Assembly: GCA_028564705.1 (NCBI GenBank)
Contig: JAPXFQ010002732.1
Span: 372,001-436,000, forward strand
Origin: Apricaphanius iberus
Lineage: Eukaryota > Chordata > Actinopteri > Cyprinodontiformes > Aphaniidae
DNA: 64,000 bases
Reading direction: 5' to 3'
The stretch's first letter is position 1, and every line of letters begins with the position of its first letter. The notes below the pieces were generated by a model. It saw only the letters and a list, made by a program, of their open reading frames with translations, had not been told where the DNA came from and ran no database searches. Below are positions 34,931-47,050 of this stretch, piece after piece. A program made the position numbers and the translations under genes.

Positions 34931-35149
34931 AACACTTGCAGCTTATAATCGGGAGTGGCTTGTATTTTTACATATTTGGGTTTTTCTCTAAAACCCTAAA
35001 ATAGGCTGGTGTGGCTTGTAATCAGGTGCTCTTTATAGTCTGAAAATTAGGGCACTTTTGCAGTGATGTCACCCGGTCATCTTTTGACTGGTAGACTGAC
35101 CATCTGGGGTTGAAAGTTCTAGATTCCCTTTTATCACATATACTGTTTT

Positions 35150-35515
35150 ATCACATCCATCTTCCTATTCAGTGACCAATTTTCTTGTCCCTGTTGATGA
35201 AATGCATCCCAACAGCACGATGATCCCATGCTGATGTTTAGGTTGTTTCCCTTTTTTTTCATTAGACAAACATAGGTTGTGTAATTCAAAGGGTTTAATT
35301 TAATTCTCATCTGCTCTTACTAGTTTAAGGAATGGTGCATATTAGGACAGAAATTTGTCAATTCAAATATATGCCATGTTATTCAAATTTATGTGTCAAG
35401 AATTTTGAAAACCCTGTATCAATTTCCTTGCACTTAATGGTTTTGTATCAATTTGTGTTTGTCACATAAAAAAATCCAATAAAATATAACATTTTGGCCT
35501 TAACAGGCCGAATTG
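35150..35515 (-). mobile_element. Tc1/mariner relic, antisense, central and terminal parts
   Basis: GCATCCCAACAGCACGATGA (35207-35226) is the antisense of the Tc1 region coding GGGSIMLWGC-type sequence. The final 100 bp (TTTGAAAACCCTGTATCA, then CACATAAAAAAATCCAATAA) match the terminal part of the same teleost Tc1 family as 25440-25700. Much of the transposase between these parts is deleted. Confidence 0.6.
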
Positions 35516-36177
35516 TGAGCACATTTAAGAGTTGTGAATGCTACTGCAAGAAACTGTAACCTGTTGCAAGGTTCGCAGCAAGTAAGACACAATTCCCCTA
35601 AGTTTTATTGTCAAAACATAAGAGCAACGCAGACATCACATCTAGTGTTTCAAGATAAAGAAGAAGTCTACAGCCAGAGGCGATGATATGAACAATAAGG
35701 CATTTAACAGACTTGCATCCTGTTTAAATTGTTTTGTCTTTATAATAGGCAGAGACAAATACAGAAAGCTGCACGGATGTAACAGCAAATTTACCTCTAT
35801 AGTTGCTTTATGTTCTCTTTATATCACTTGTCCTGCCATCGTTTGTGACTTTCCATTAATCCTCAGAAATTGATCCGCTGGCTCCTCTTGTTTACCAGTG
35901 TCTTTAATATTGCAGTGCCACTATTCCTGAAACCTATTATGTTCTAATCATCACGGTCTGTCTCTCTCTTTTTGTCTCCCAAACCCCACCACCCCCGCCC
36001 CTCTCTGTTTTTTTTGTTGTGATAGATACCACCCTGTCCAGTGAGCGTGGTAAGTAGTGCCGCCGCTCACTCACTTGATACAGAGCCATCTGTGCGTGGA
36101 CTCCATCAGCGCTGGCATCATGGCTGTTTGCTCAGTTGTAGAAGGAACCGTTCTCAGATGCTAGTCTCAGTGGGAGT

Positions 36178-36199
36178 GGGGGGGGGGGGGGGGGGGGGG
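36178..36199 (+). repeat. Poly-G tract (G22)
   Basis: Twenty-two consecutive G residues lie on the plus strand. Such tracts can form G-quadruplexes and slip during replication and sequencing, so the exact length should be treated with caution. Confidence 0.9.
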
Positions 36200-37002
36200 T
36201 TGAGCCACAAACACCATTTGCATCACCAGGAAGCTGTTTTCCTCTCGATCACAGTGAATGTCACAGCAAATGTTGAAAATGAGGGGAGAGACATCAAGCG
36301 AAGGCAATTATGAAAGCAGCATCCACGCACCCATGTGGCCAATCGGAATTTCAGTTTAGCATATTTTCTCTGCATGCTCTTCGCTTCGATCTACTTAGTC
36401 AATTTACCCCCTTTTGACTCCAATAGTACTCAATAACAAGCCGAGAGGGAGTATGATTTTTTTGCTTTCTTTGAGTCTTTGCAGCTTCAATAGAATGCCT
36501 CTCGGTTCAGGCTAAATAAAGGGTAGATGGATTCCTCCACTACGGTTGACCCTCATTTTGAATATGCTTCCTTCTCTGTAGTGGTGTCTTTGCTGGCTTC
36601 CGGAGCTTACTGAAACACTTTATTCCCCCATCAAACACAGGAATTGGAAAGTCCATCTGCTGTGCCGCCTTTGTTTGTCTCTATAATTTGCCTGTGCGAC
36701 TGTGCATTGTCCAGGTACCTGGACGAGGTCCTCTTCCTCTCCCAGCACTTTGTTTTCCATTGACGCACCTTTTGCATGTGTCATCAGCAGCAGAAGTGGG
36801 GACAAAAGGGATCTGGCTGAACTGGCCACGACTGGTGACGGTTTGTGGTGCTCACTGCCGACACACACGGGAAGCGATAGCATCAGTCGGAGTGGTAGAC
36901 AAATATCCAGATGCTGTGAGTCTGGTCTGTGGAACATCAAAGAGGCAGCGGGGAACAGGAGTATAAAGCTGCAGTTTAGATTAGGCCCTTGAGGGGTTTT
37001 TA

Positions 37003-37024
37003 TGTGTGTGTGTGTGTGTGTGTG
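37003..37024. repeat. (TG)11 microsatellite
   Basis: This is an uninterrupted TG run of 22 bp. Confidence 0.95.
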
Positions 37025-37764
37025 CAGCTGAGGTATACTTTGCTTGCTAGAGGAGGAGGTGATGGTAGACAGCACAGTGAAGCTGTGTGATCAATATTTC
37101 ATTGCTGAACTAGTATCAGTGTAACATGCTTTTTCTTTCTTTTTTTTTGTTGTTTTTTTATATAGCTAGGATAGAAGGAAAAGTAAGGCTAACAGGAGCC
37201 ACAAAATTCTAAGATTTATATTAATTTGATTAGTAGATTTACAGTTTTACTGTAAGTTAAATTCACTGCTGCTCCCAATAGAGATGGTGACCCTAATCTA
37301 AGACTTAGGAACAAGTAACATTTACTTATAAACGTGCCTTAAACTCCAGACTTCGACTAGATTTGTGTTCTGGGATTTAAGTCTCATCAAAGACTTTTAC
37401 TTCATGTCATCAGAGTTCACAGCAATCCCAGTCAGTAAGCCACAGACAACAGCTCTATTCAGACTGGTGCTTTCGATTTATTAGTCAGGGATCGTACATA
37501 GTCATAGTCAGTCTTAGATCAATCAAACAGAGTGAGCATTTTTTCTGTTAAGTGTGATGATTATGGCTTGAGCACATGGAAATCGTTAATTCACCATTAC
37601 AAATAATAAGAACATGACATATACCATTTTTTAAATAGAATTCAATCAAAATTTTGGTAGATGAATAAAGAAATATAGAAGAAATAGACTATTTTACAGA
37701 AATATATTTACAGAAACACACGCACACACACACATACATATATAGTATATACAATATTTAAAAA

Positions 37765-38655
37765 TAATATCTGGTGTAGCTACCATTTCCCTTCAAACCA
37801 GCCTCCATTCTTATAGGTACACCTGCACAAATGATTTTTTTTAGGATTATATTCAGGTGTGATCAACCAATTATACCAAACAGGTGCTGAAGATCATCAA
37901 TGACACATGTAGGTTGAAACACAGTCATTAACCGAAGCCGAAACAAATGTGTTCCAGGCTTAAAACTAGTTGACGAACAGACAAACTCTTCTACCAAGAA
38001 GAGGTTCTGGAAGATAGTTTCATGTAATGACAAGATTGAGCCCACCAACAACACAAAGTAGTTCTACTGCATCAGCAAGGTATCTAACAGACAAAGATTT
38101 CAAAGCAGACTGGGGTGTCAAGATCTGCTGTTCAAGCTTTTTTAGAAGAAGCACAACAAAACATGCAACGGTGAGAAAAGTAGGCGCCATGGTTGGCCAA
38201 GCAAACTTAGTGCAGCAGATGAAAGACACTCCAATCTTACCACCCTTCGAAATCAGAGGATTTCCAGCAGTGCCGTAAGCTCAGAACTGGGAAAAACCAG
38301 TGGGACCCAGATACACCTATCTACTGTGCGGAGAAGTCTGGCTAGAAATGGCTTCATGGAAAAGTTGCTGCCAAAAAGCTATACCACAGATGTGGAAACA
38401 ATTCCAAGTGACTCAAGTATGCACAAAAACATCCTAACATAGTAATATGGACTGATGAGTCAAAGTCTGAAATATTTGGCTGTAACAAAAGGCAGTTTGA
38501 ACATCAGAGGGCTGGAGGGGTACAAAAATTAGTGCTTGCAGGAAACAGTGAAGCATGGTGGAGTTTCGTTGACCGTTTGGGGCTGAATTACTGCAAATGG
38601 AGTTGTATATTTTGTCAAGATTAATGTTTTTCTCAGTGATGATAAATATTGCCAA
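37765..38655 (+). mobile_element. Tc1-like transposon, sense, 3'-truncated
   Basis: The 5' non-coding part (words such as GATTATATTCAGGTGTGATC at 37844-37863 and GAAACACAGTCATTAACCG) and the first half of a transposase follow a widespread teleost Tc1 family. Motifs in order: ARYLTDKDFKADWGVKICC (38075-38130), then VIWTDESKSEIFG with the first catalytic aspartate (38440-38480), then GCNKRQFEHQRAGG (38480-38521). The match ends at about 38655, before the second aspartate and the glutamate. Frames shift between the motifs. Confidence 0.8.
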
Positions 38656-41600
38656 ATAACATTGACAACATTGTTAACCCATTTATGGGTTTTTTTCTTG
38701 CATAAAAGTACATATATTTTTTTTAACTTATAATAGTGTAAATGCCTTCATAAATTCTATCAGTCATTTACAATGGGTTTTTGAATGGTTAATTCAAGCT
38801 TTAGAAATAAAATAACTGCCAGATTTTTGCTACATTGCATATGAAAATAAAAACTAAATGACTTTATTCCATAAATACATAAGAGACTGCTTATTTTATT
38901 CATTAGTGACTTGAGACTTGACCTGCACTCTGAAAAATGGTCCTTTGAGTATTTCTGGCTCCACCTCTCTTGTTCTGTTCCCCTGTGCCTTCTTTCTTTT
39001 TACTTTGCTGTGTAGCTGTCCCATAACAATTTAATGAGAATGATATTGCATGATAAAAGGTGGGGCACAACAGCATAAAGTAATGAGGAATTAAAAAGCA
39101 GGGAGAGAAAGGAGAGTTAGAGCAAAGTCTGTTTGTCCTTGCTCCCTCTCTGTAACGCAGTCAACAGTAAGTAATCCGGAAAATTGCTCATCGTTCAGCA
39201 GAGTGAACATTATTTATGCCTTTCAATTTCAGTTTTGCAACATGTGTGCATTTTCAGGAAAAAGCATGTCCATACGTTACACAGCCTACCTGCCGTAAAA
39301 AAAAACAAAAAAACACATGCTTTGACTCCTTCTTGGTGTCATCCTGTACTTAACAAGCTCTCGTCACTCCCTCAGCAGGGATGGGGTGTGTTTGGAGTTG
39401 GCTGATAGGCATCCTCAGCCTGAAGTGGTTGCTGGTGCATCCTCTCCTAGCCTAATTGGCTGTACCTGAAGCAGGAGGGCAAGGTGTAATTGCGATAAGA
39501 AAAAAAGCTGTTCTTGGATGGTGTTAGTGCCTTTATCTATAATCTACAGATTGATTATGTCTTTTTCTGCCAGTTGTGCAAATTGTGCAACCCCTATCAA
39601 CCAGACAGAAAAACACCTTAACTTTGTCTTGACTAAAAGATGTTGCACTGATTTCAAGCTCAGCCTGGTTGTAGATTTCATTAGGATGCATATCAGAAAC
39701 AATACTACTGGTCAGCATGTATTTTTTTGTTTTTTTTGTTATCAGCCTAATTAACAAGGCTGTATCTGCAAAATGTTGCTGGTGGATGCACAGACAATTT
39801 CATGAATTGGCTGTGATCAGCATAGGGCTGAACTGAAGGAATGTCTCTCTTCCTTCCTGTGTGCTTTCAGTGTTGTTTGCACCGGCACAATTTGCACATC
39901 TTCTACACAAATGCATACCTGCCTTGCATTTCAATTAACCATGGATGTATGTGCATTATATTGCAATAATATAGATTCCAATTGATCATAGTTATTAAAG
40001 AATGCTGTCAAACGATGTTTGATATTTAACTTGTCCAAAAAGATTCTATTGAGTCACTGATTTGCAGTATTTAGTCCTTCTGGATGAGCGCAGTGACAGG
40101 GTGCAGTTGCTTGCATTGAGTCATTGACCTTGTAGCACTTATACCATCTCCTTTAAACCCCCTTTCAAAGAGGCCATGAATTACGGTATTTTTCCATACG
40201 TCGACTTGTTGACCTCTGAGCGACTGTGCGGCTAACTTTTACCGGTTTATTAACAAGACTGGACTCGTTAGGGTTTTTGCGTTCAGAATGTTAGGTCGAG
40301 TTCCGGGGTTGGTGTTACTCCTTTTGTTTTGCTTCTATTTTAGGTTTAGATTCTTATATATTCTATATAACCATGTGCAAAGACGTGCACTGTGCTGTGA
40401 GGAGTTTTTTTCTGTTTTAGTCGCCCATCTTTGCAAGAGTGACTTTGTTTCGGGGAAATTACATACGTACGCCTATCCAGATCCAACCCCCCCAGGCATT
40501 CATCAGGATCCATCTGGTACATTTCTTGCCATGTGGAAGCAGTCGAAAAGAAATGTTCCGGTAAAAGAGAGGTGTATTTTAAAAGACAACTATGGTTAAA
40601 GACTGGATGGAATATTCCAGAATATCATCTAAAAACGGCTTAAGAAACCTTCAGCGGAACCAGAACTTTGCTTAGTTTGAACAGCCATCAGCCACAACCG
40701 ACCATCGGCTTGAGAAGACAGATCACTGACACAAAAAAGAAGCAGTGGTTCAGTCGTACTTTCTATGTTGAAGAAAAGTAAAAGCTTTATGTCAGCTGTA
40801 GCTCCATTAGTGCATTCATCTTGAACAGAAACACGTCAAGTCTGTATGATTAAAGAGAGCACATAGTTAGTCACAACAAAGGCATTGCCAATAGCTTTGT
40901 CTAGCAGAGAGGTAGGGTTAAATATAACTTCAATTGAATGGGAACAACAGGTTGATGGCAGTAGTAGCTTAGTAAATCACACTTCTGTAAATCACAACAT
41001 TGAGTTAAAATTTTTGACTCTATAGCGATTCATTGAAACAAAAAATTAGTCTTAGCCATCAAAGCATTTCCGCTGCTCTCTTTGGGTAAAACCCTGATTT
41101 CAAATCATCAGAATATCATTTGGTAAAACCAACACAAAGTCAAAGAGATTATAGCCGATGCTTCATTCGCTTGTTTTCTCTCTTCCACAGTCTGGAAGCT
41201 GTTAAAGCTGGAAAAATAATGTTGTTACAACAAAACATTTTTTTGATACTTGTGCAGTACATGGATTATTTATCATCAACACTACAGAGTTTCCTGTAAA
41301 AATGTCTTTCAAGTCCTGCTTTGGGTGTAGCTAAATTTTGTGAGAAAATAAACAGGCTGTCCAGAAGAGTGTGGAGAATGTGTTGTGTGAAAGTGTTGGA
41401 AGAATGGTATTGTTTTGGTCAAGAGTAAATAAAATGTGCATATTTAGATGCTTGGTACAGTATATTGATTGGTACATCTCCAATAATTTAAAATTGCCTA
41501 TACTAATTACAAGAAGCGCTAAGGTTCGGATTTTATTTGATGCCTGATTGAGAGTTAAAATAATAATAAGCAACTATGTTGCATTCACAATTTAATAATT

Positions 41601-42270
41601 GGTAAGTCATCCCATAGAATAACTAAAATGTGAGCTCCAAATCTTCTAACAGAAATATTTGGCTTTTGAACTTTTTGAACTGTATCTTAGATTATGTTGT
41701 TGTCATTCACATTTTATTTACACAGCTGCCCTCCTGATTGGCCTCCACTAGTTGAGTCCAAGCTGCTTTTATGTGAAGTGGCAAAATGGTCCATTTCAGC
41801 TGAAACCGAGATGATAGGGCCAAAAGTATTTGAAATTTTCTAGTTTGCCACAGTTAACCCCACTGCATGTGAGCCAGGAGCAACATTTTTATGTAGTCAC
41901 ACTCGCTTGTCCTCTGTTCCTCCTTCCTGCTTCTGCTCTTTCACTGGGTTTGAGTAGCCGCTAGAGCTGAAAGAGCAGCTAATGGGTTGTGAAATGTCTC
42001 TAAAGCTAAAGCAACAACAGGAGTTAATTTCTCTAAACCCTTCTTAAAAGAGCAACACAAACGGGGACCAGGCCTGACAGTGCAAAGAGAAGATCCAGTG
42101 AGGCAGTCCAGCTTTCTTTAAATGTGTCAGGGAGATCTTTTCTGTGTACTAATTTGTGGCTGGAGCCTTCCTCCAACACAGATCCTCCATGTATTCTACA
42201 TGATGTTCTTGCATTTTGCTGTTCCTTTCCTTGCTTGTCTAATAGGGTAATTTTGAGATCGTTGTTAGTC
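38656..42270. other. Unrecognised stretch with one odd ORF
   Basis: No repeat family recognised. An open frame of 103 codons at 40288-40599 (plus) begins with a strongly hydrophobic segment (VLLLLFCFYFRFRFLYIL) and lies in a CG-richer patch from about 40190. I find no homology to assign and cannot say it is a gene. Confidence 0.45.
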
Positions 42271-42278
42271 ATGCTTAT

Positions 42279-42968
42279 TAGAGTTGTGAATCTTCACAAG
42301 TCTCACAATTCGATTCGATTCCGATTATAATGTCAAATTTTCGATTTCATACCTCGATGCCTCACAATGCATCATGATTATGTAATTTGAGTTGGTTTTC
42401 AATAATAACTATCTTGTATTAATACATTTTTCCATAAATAAATGATGTCAGACATTTGTTTTTGTTTTTTATCAAACTTTTTTTTTTCTCACCACAACAT
42501 AGCACCTACAAAAAAAGCAAAACAGGAGAACCCGTTACATTTTAAAGCGCAGTCATTATGGGGATTTTCTTTTTATACTCTTTCAACTATTTTCATATTT
42601 TCTGGTTTTATGTGTAATAGTCTAATTTTATCTGGGTCTTTCTCCAAACACCTAGAGTAAATTTATAGAATATTGATGGATATAGATTATTATAGGTGTC
42701 CCTTAAATGAGACAAGCAAATTTCACACGTCACATAATTGCTTAGAAATGCCTAAAGTTATGTATATAAATCATATTTGTATGCTTACCTAAATTGTCTT
42801 AGACTACAAAATTCAAGTGATCATTTTATTATCCATCCATTATTTGTACCAGTCCGTCCTCTGCAGGGTCACGGCCGCGGGTTATTATATTTTATGTTAT
42901 AATCGATTATGGTGGGATTCTGCTGCGATGGCGATGCATCAATTAAATTATTAATTTCAACAGCTCTA
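42279..42968. mobile_element. hAT-like non-autonomous element
   Basis: The left end TAGAGTTGTGAATCTTC and the reversed right end TAGAGCTGTTGAAATTA are inverted. The flanks ATGCTTAT (42271-42278) and ATTCTGAT (42969-42976) match at 6 of 8. Subterminal DNA is rich in CGATTCGATT and ATCGATTATGG words. Near 42835-42885 it carries a stretch like the 3' end of a SINE (TCCATCCATTATTTGTACC). No transposase is visible. Confidence 0.7.
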
Positions 42969-42976
42969 ATTCTGAT

Positions 42977-44289
42977 GTTGGAAGTGAGGCACAACTTGTC
43001 CTTTATATTATTTTTTATTAAAGAGCAAAATGGTTAAATCGAATGTTTTAATCGAACAGAATTCATTAAGAAAACATGTATTGATATTGTTTGCATCAAC
43101 GCCTTTGTAAGAATTTCTGATCATTTGTATGTATCTTCTCTAAGCTGTGGTGAAACGTGCAGCACTCTCTTCTGCCTCACTTCCCCCTCAGTACCAATTA
43201 AAGCTGTTTTTCTGCAGCAGATCTCGAGTTGATGAAGACAGCCACTAAGAGCTCTTGAAGTAAAGTCGCACAGCGCCTATGTGGTGGGTGATTTGTGCAA
43301 TAAAGGGGAAGCAAGAGGAAGGAGAACAAACAAGCATAAAACTGGCACTTCTTTTCCATTTAGTTTAGACCGTGCTATTTTGAAATTTTGAAATTCTTCA
43401 AAAATCCTGTCAAACCATTGCTGAAGAAAAAGAAGGGACATACAATCTGGATCTTTTTTCTTTCTATACTATACGCCAAGCACCATTGAGCCTGCAAGTA
43501 TTAATGTGGAAAAGGAAAGGAAAAAATTAAAAGCAATGTTGGAAGCTGCTTGATCTCACGGCTTCGACCATCTCTCCCAGCTGAATGGAAACAAGCCTTT
43601 GCTCTGGCCTTTTTGCTACAAAGGCTGAGAGTGCCGAGGCACAGAGGACACTGCCTAATGGCTACGAGTCTTGCTTTTCCCACAGGATTACATGTTTGAG
43701 AAAGATAAAGTTTGATCTGTATTTTTTTCCAAGAGAAAAGGCTTTCTTTTTTGTGATGCAGATGAGAGAAGACAGGGAAACCTTCTGAAAAAGCGAGGTT
43801 TGAGGCTGTGTGCTGAAGTTTGGAGAATATAGATGAAGAGATCAGAAGAGTTTGAAGATTTTCTTTCGACTTCAGCTTATCCGAGGGATGCGCTGATCTG
43901 GATTTTGTGGCTGAATTGTGGTTTACAATCAAAGGCTCGACTGCCATTGCTTATTGTAGCCATTTCTGGTGGCACGCCTGACAAGAGAGATGATGTAGTA
44001 ATAACAGTGTTTGTTGACTTTTTTTAAGCAAACAAAATGACCACAGTTTAACATCTTGTGGAGGTTTTTATGAGAAACAAAGGTCTAGGATGCACAGAAA
44101 TCTTGCTGGTAGTCTCGGACAGTGAGATAACGAGGTACTCTTAACATGTTTATGGAAACTACTGATAGTTTTTCCATTTTTTTTTTCCATAAACAGTGCT
44201 CTCTGACTCAGAATTAATCAATCATTATTAATCATAAGTAAGCCCTTTAGGCATCCATCATATTGGTGATAAAAGAATCATAACATGGA
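42977..44289. other. Unrecognised non-coding stretch
   Basis: The longest frame (43501-43947, minus, 148 codons) is overlapped by plus-strand frames at 43585-43788 and 43833-44027 and shows no domain. It is not annotated as a gene. Confidence 0.5.
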
Positions 44290-44530
44290 AAACATGTCAA
44301 GCCAGCTTTATTTGTCATGTATGCCATATATTCCAGGCATACAGTATAAATGAGATTAGAATCCTCCCTGACTCATGGTGCAGCAAAAAATTTAAATGAA
44401 AGGACAAGGACAAAAATAAGAATATACTATAACAATAAAACATGCTGTACTATAATAAACTTATACTGCCCATAAATAATTGATAGAAAATATGTAAATG
44501 TACAGTATATACAAGGTACCGGAATAAAAT
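44290..44530. repeat. Possible dispersed repeat (LINE or SINE tail type)
   Basis: AGCTTTATTTGTCATGTATG followed by a short GC-richer part and a long run of AATA/TAAA words resembles the antisense 3' tail of a teleost retroposon. No coding part or target duplication was seen. The call rests on recognition only. Confidence 0.35.
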
Positions 44531-44734
44531 AGCAGCATACAAATTTGCAATGCATGTTATTTTATCTTTTGTAATAGTTCGAGTTCGGTGTATCTGTAAA
44601 CATAACAAAAAACAAAACAGAATTAACAAGGTGGATGAAGCCAGAAATGCCAGCCTGTATTTAAGTATTGAAAGTCTGCGTGCATAAATACATATTGAGG
44701 TTTGATTTTAAAAATGGCCAAGCTCAGTTATAGG

Positions 44735-45110
44735 CAAGGCAATTTGATTTGTTTAGCACACTTTCAGCAACATAGCAATTCAAAACAACAGTAAAACAAA
44801 TGCCTTTATTGATTGAAAACTAGTGGAAGCTGATTCAGAGTCGAGGTCCGCCACAGAAAAGGCTTGGTCACCCCAATTTGTGTCCTCTGTCCCTGGATTA
44901 GGAAGTAAATGTTGACTGTCTGGCCTCCAGGACCTGGTGTGAACAGAGAAGCTCAATAACTACGCTAAGTAAGGGACAGCAAGGCCGTCAAGACCTTTAA
45001 AAACAAGTAATAAAAGTTTAAAATCCATTTTATAGTGGATGGGAAGCCTATTTAGTTAGGACAAAACGTGTAATGTGTCTGGGGATTTAAGTTAAAAGGC
45101 AAGTTCTGCT
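44735..45110 (-). mobile_element. LINE 3' end (Rex1/L2-like), antisense
   Basis: It opens with AGGCAAGGCAATTTGATTTG, the antisense tail also seen at 13010 and 34438. It continues with antisense coding sequence of the LINE C-terminus (GAAAAGGCTTGGTCACCCC, CAGGACCTGGTGTGAACAGA, AAGACCTTTAAAAACAAGTA). The 5' side stops near 45110. The coding part is more diverged from the other copies than the tail, so it may belong to a sister family. Confidence 0.7.
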
Positions 45111-47050
45111 ACGTTCTGAAAAAAAAAAAACCACTATTACACCGAGAGGATTTCAATGTTTAATTCTTGTACTGTTTAAAGCATGAACAGCCTTCTCTAG
45201 GTAACAAAGGTTTAAAAATGCCTTGACCATAGAAAGCATAAATGATGAAAGCCAGACCAAACTCCAATGGACTTTTTTTTATTATTATTTTGAATCCCTG
45301 TCAAATATGACCACTAAGTTTTTGAAATATTCACTGAATTTGTCAGTGGTGTCTTTGTTGCCAAATGAAATCAGTCTTTTATTGTTTTGTTTCTTTAAAA
45401 ACTAACAGTTTTGGCTTAGCCACTGTTAGATTGCAGCGATGGTGTCAAAGAAAGAATGATTTGGATTTCTGTATTCTGGCATTAATGGTAAATAAATCTA
45501 CAAACCATCCGCACACTATTACATTGAAAAAGCGATCCAAAACCTTTAAAAAAAAATTAAAAGGTTTTTTAAAAATTTGGCCTACATTTTTGTATTGATC
45601 TGCTCAGCAATAAACTAAACAAACATTTTCTTATATTACATAACTATAACTGCAAATCCAAAACATAACATTGGCTTATCGTGCTCCTCTCATTTAGAAA
45701 AAAGGGATCGGTGACCCAAGTTTAGGAATTGATTCTTTTCTATTTTCAAGGTCTACAAAAAAAGTAACTGTATTTAGCCAAATTCAATAAATCGCTGTGG
45801 CCTAGTTGGTTCTGAATTAATGTTTGAGTGTTCCCATGTACTGTGAAATTTAAAGTATAAAACCTGGCCCTTAACCTGACAAAATAAGATATACAAAACT
45901 TTGGTAAAAAAACGTTATATACTTTATGTTAGTGCTAACTCGTCCCATAATTTTAACTTGCCTGCTTCTTTTTTGATTTGCTTTAATCAATATAAATTAT
46001 GATGTGGTCCTAGGCCGCTCAAAATCCTTCTAAGAATCTCAAATGGCCTGTGAACCCAACTTCATACACCTTGACGTGAAAGAACTGGACCCAGTTTCTC
46101 TCCTGTATTACATTCCTAGCTATCAGAAACTATTTGGTCTACACGCCAGCTGTCTACACCTCTGAAGACCAGAAATCTTTTCAACGCTCAAATGCCTACT
46201 AAATGAATAAATGGTTTAGAAACCCACAATATAAAAATGTTTATGTGATGTTTTTGCCATTGAGGTACAGTTCAAAGCAGATGAAAAGCTTGCACATAGA
46301 GCAAGGGGAATCAGCCTTGATCTCAGTAGCTCTCTTCTATGCATGATTTTGATGTTTTCATGTGTCACAAGCAATCTATTGAAGATATTGATGACATGAG
46401 GGCAAATAATTAAAACCATCTGAGCAAGATGCTTTCCATGAAAACATAAAAACATACAGGATTGTACAGAGATGGTGACTCAGATTCAGAATCGAGTTGC
46501 ACTTAAGCTGCAAAGCATAGACTTTAGACATTGAACTTGTGCTGTGAAGACTCTAAATTTCACTTAGACATGTGGTTATTCATTGGGGTCTCACCTTATG
46601 TATTCAGAACAAAAAGCAAGTCAATATCGGAGCTACTGACCATGAATGTCCTCAAATTATCAGCCATTGACGTTGGCAGTGTGCGAGCTGCTAGTGGCTC
46701 ATAACAATCTCTACATGTTTGCTCTGGCTTTATAAAATGGTCCACATGATCCTCTAACGTTTTTTTCGGGTTGTTTCAGAACAAAACAAATATTACCTAG
46801 TTCCAATATTCTGCTGTTGTTACGCTCACTGTGTCATTAAGAAGCAACTACCTGTTTGTCAACATGAAATTACTTCCTACTTGGTCCATTCAGAACGTTC
46901 AGCATCTCCATTTACTAACTACACGGTATCTGACTCACTATAATGTAATATATTAGAAACTCTGGAACACATTTGACTGTTTCCGAGATACAATTATTAA
47001 TATTTTTGACTAAATCATATTTATTGTTACTACTTGGATTTGTAATATGT
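45111..47050. other. Unrecognised non-coding stretch
   Basis: AT-rich; A10 at about 45120-45130 and T and A runs near 45270 and 45550. The frames, 77-79 codons at most, show no motif. Confidence 0.5.

Larger units (their letters stand above)
33853..35052 (+). mobile_element. pogo/Tigger-like transposon relic with a LINE insert
   Basis: The left end CCATAATTTCTAGACTAT and the reversed right end CCCTAATTTTCAGACTAT form an inverted repeat. They belong to the teleost group whose ends read like CCGTATTTTCCGGACTAT. The interior encodes part of the helix-turn-helix region of a pogo-type transposase (34128-34369). The right third is occupied by a LINE tail (34438-34930). The rest of the transposase, including the DDE domain, is gone. 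A TA duplication was not confirmed. Confidence 0.75.
35516..37764. other. Unrecognised stretch with G tract, TG tract and exon-like segment
   Basis: No gene recognised. It contains a possible 24-nt microexon (36026-36049), a G22 tract (36178-36199) and a TG microsatellite (37003-37024). The minus-strand frame 36620-37075 (151 codons) gets its HTHTHTH start from that TG run and shows no family motif. Confidence 0.5.

Noticed and set aside
36620..37075. 151-codon frame on the minus strand
   Set aside because: Its start HTHTHTH comes from the TG microsatellite, and two plus-strand frames overlap it. No family motif.
43501..43947. 148-codon frame on the minus strand
   Set aside because: Overlapped by frames on the plus strand and without recognisable domains or a coding-like neighbourhood.
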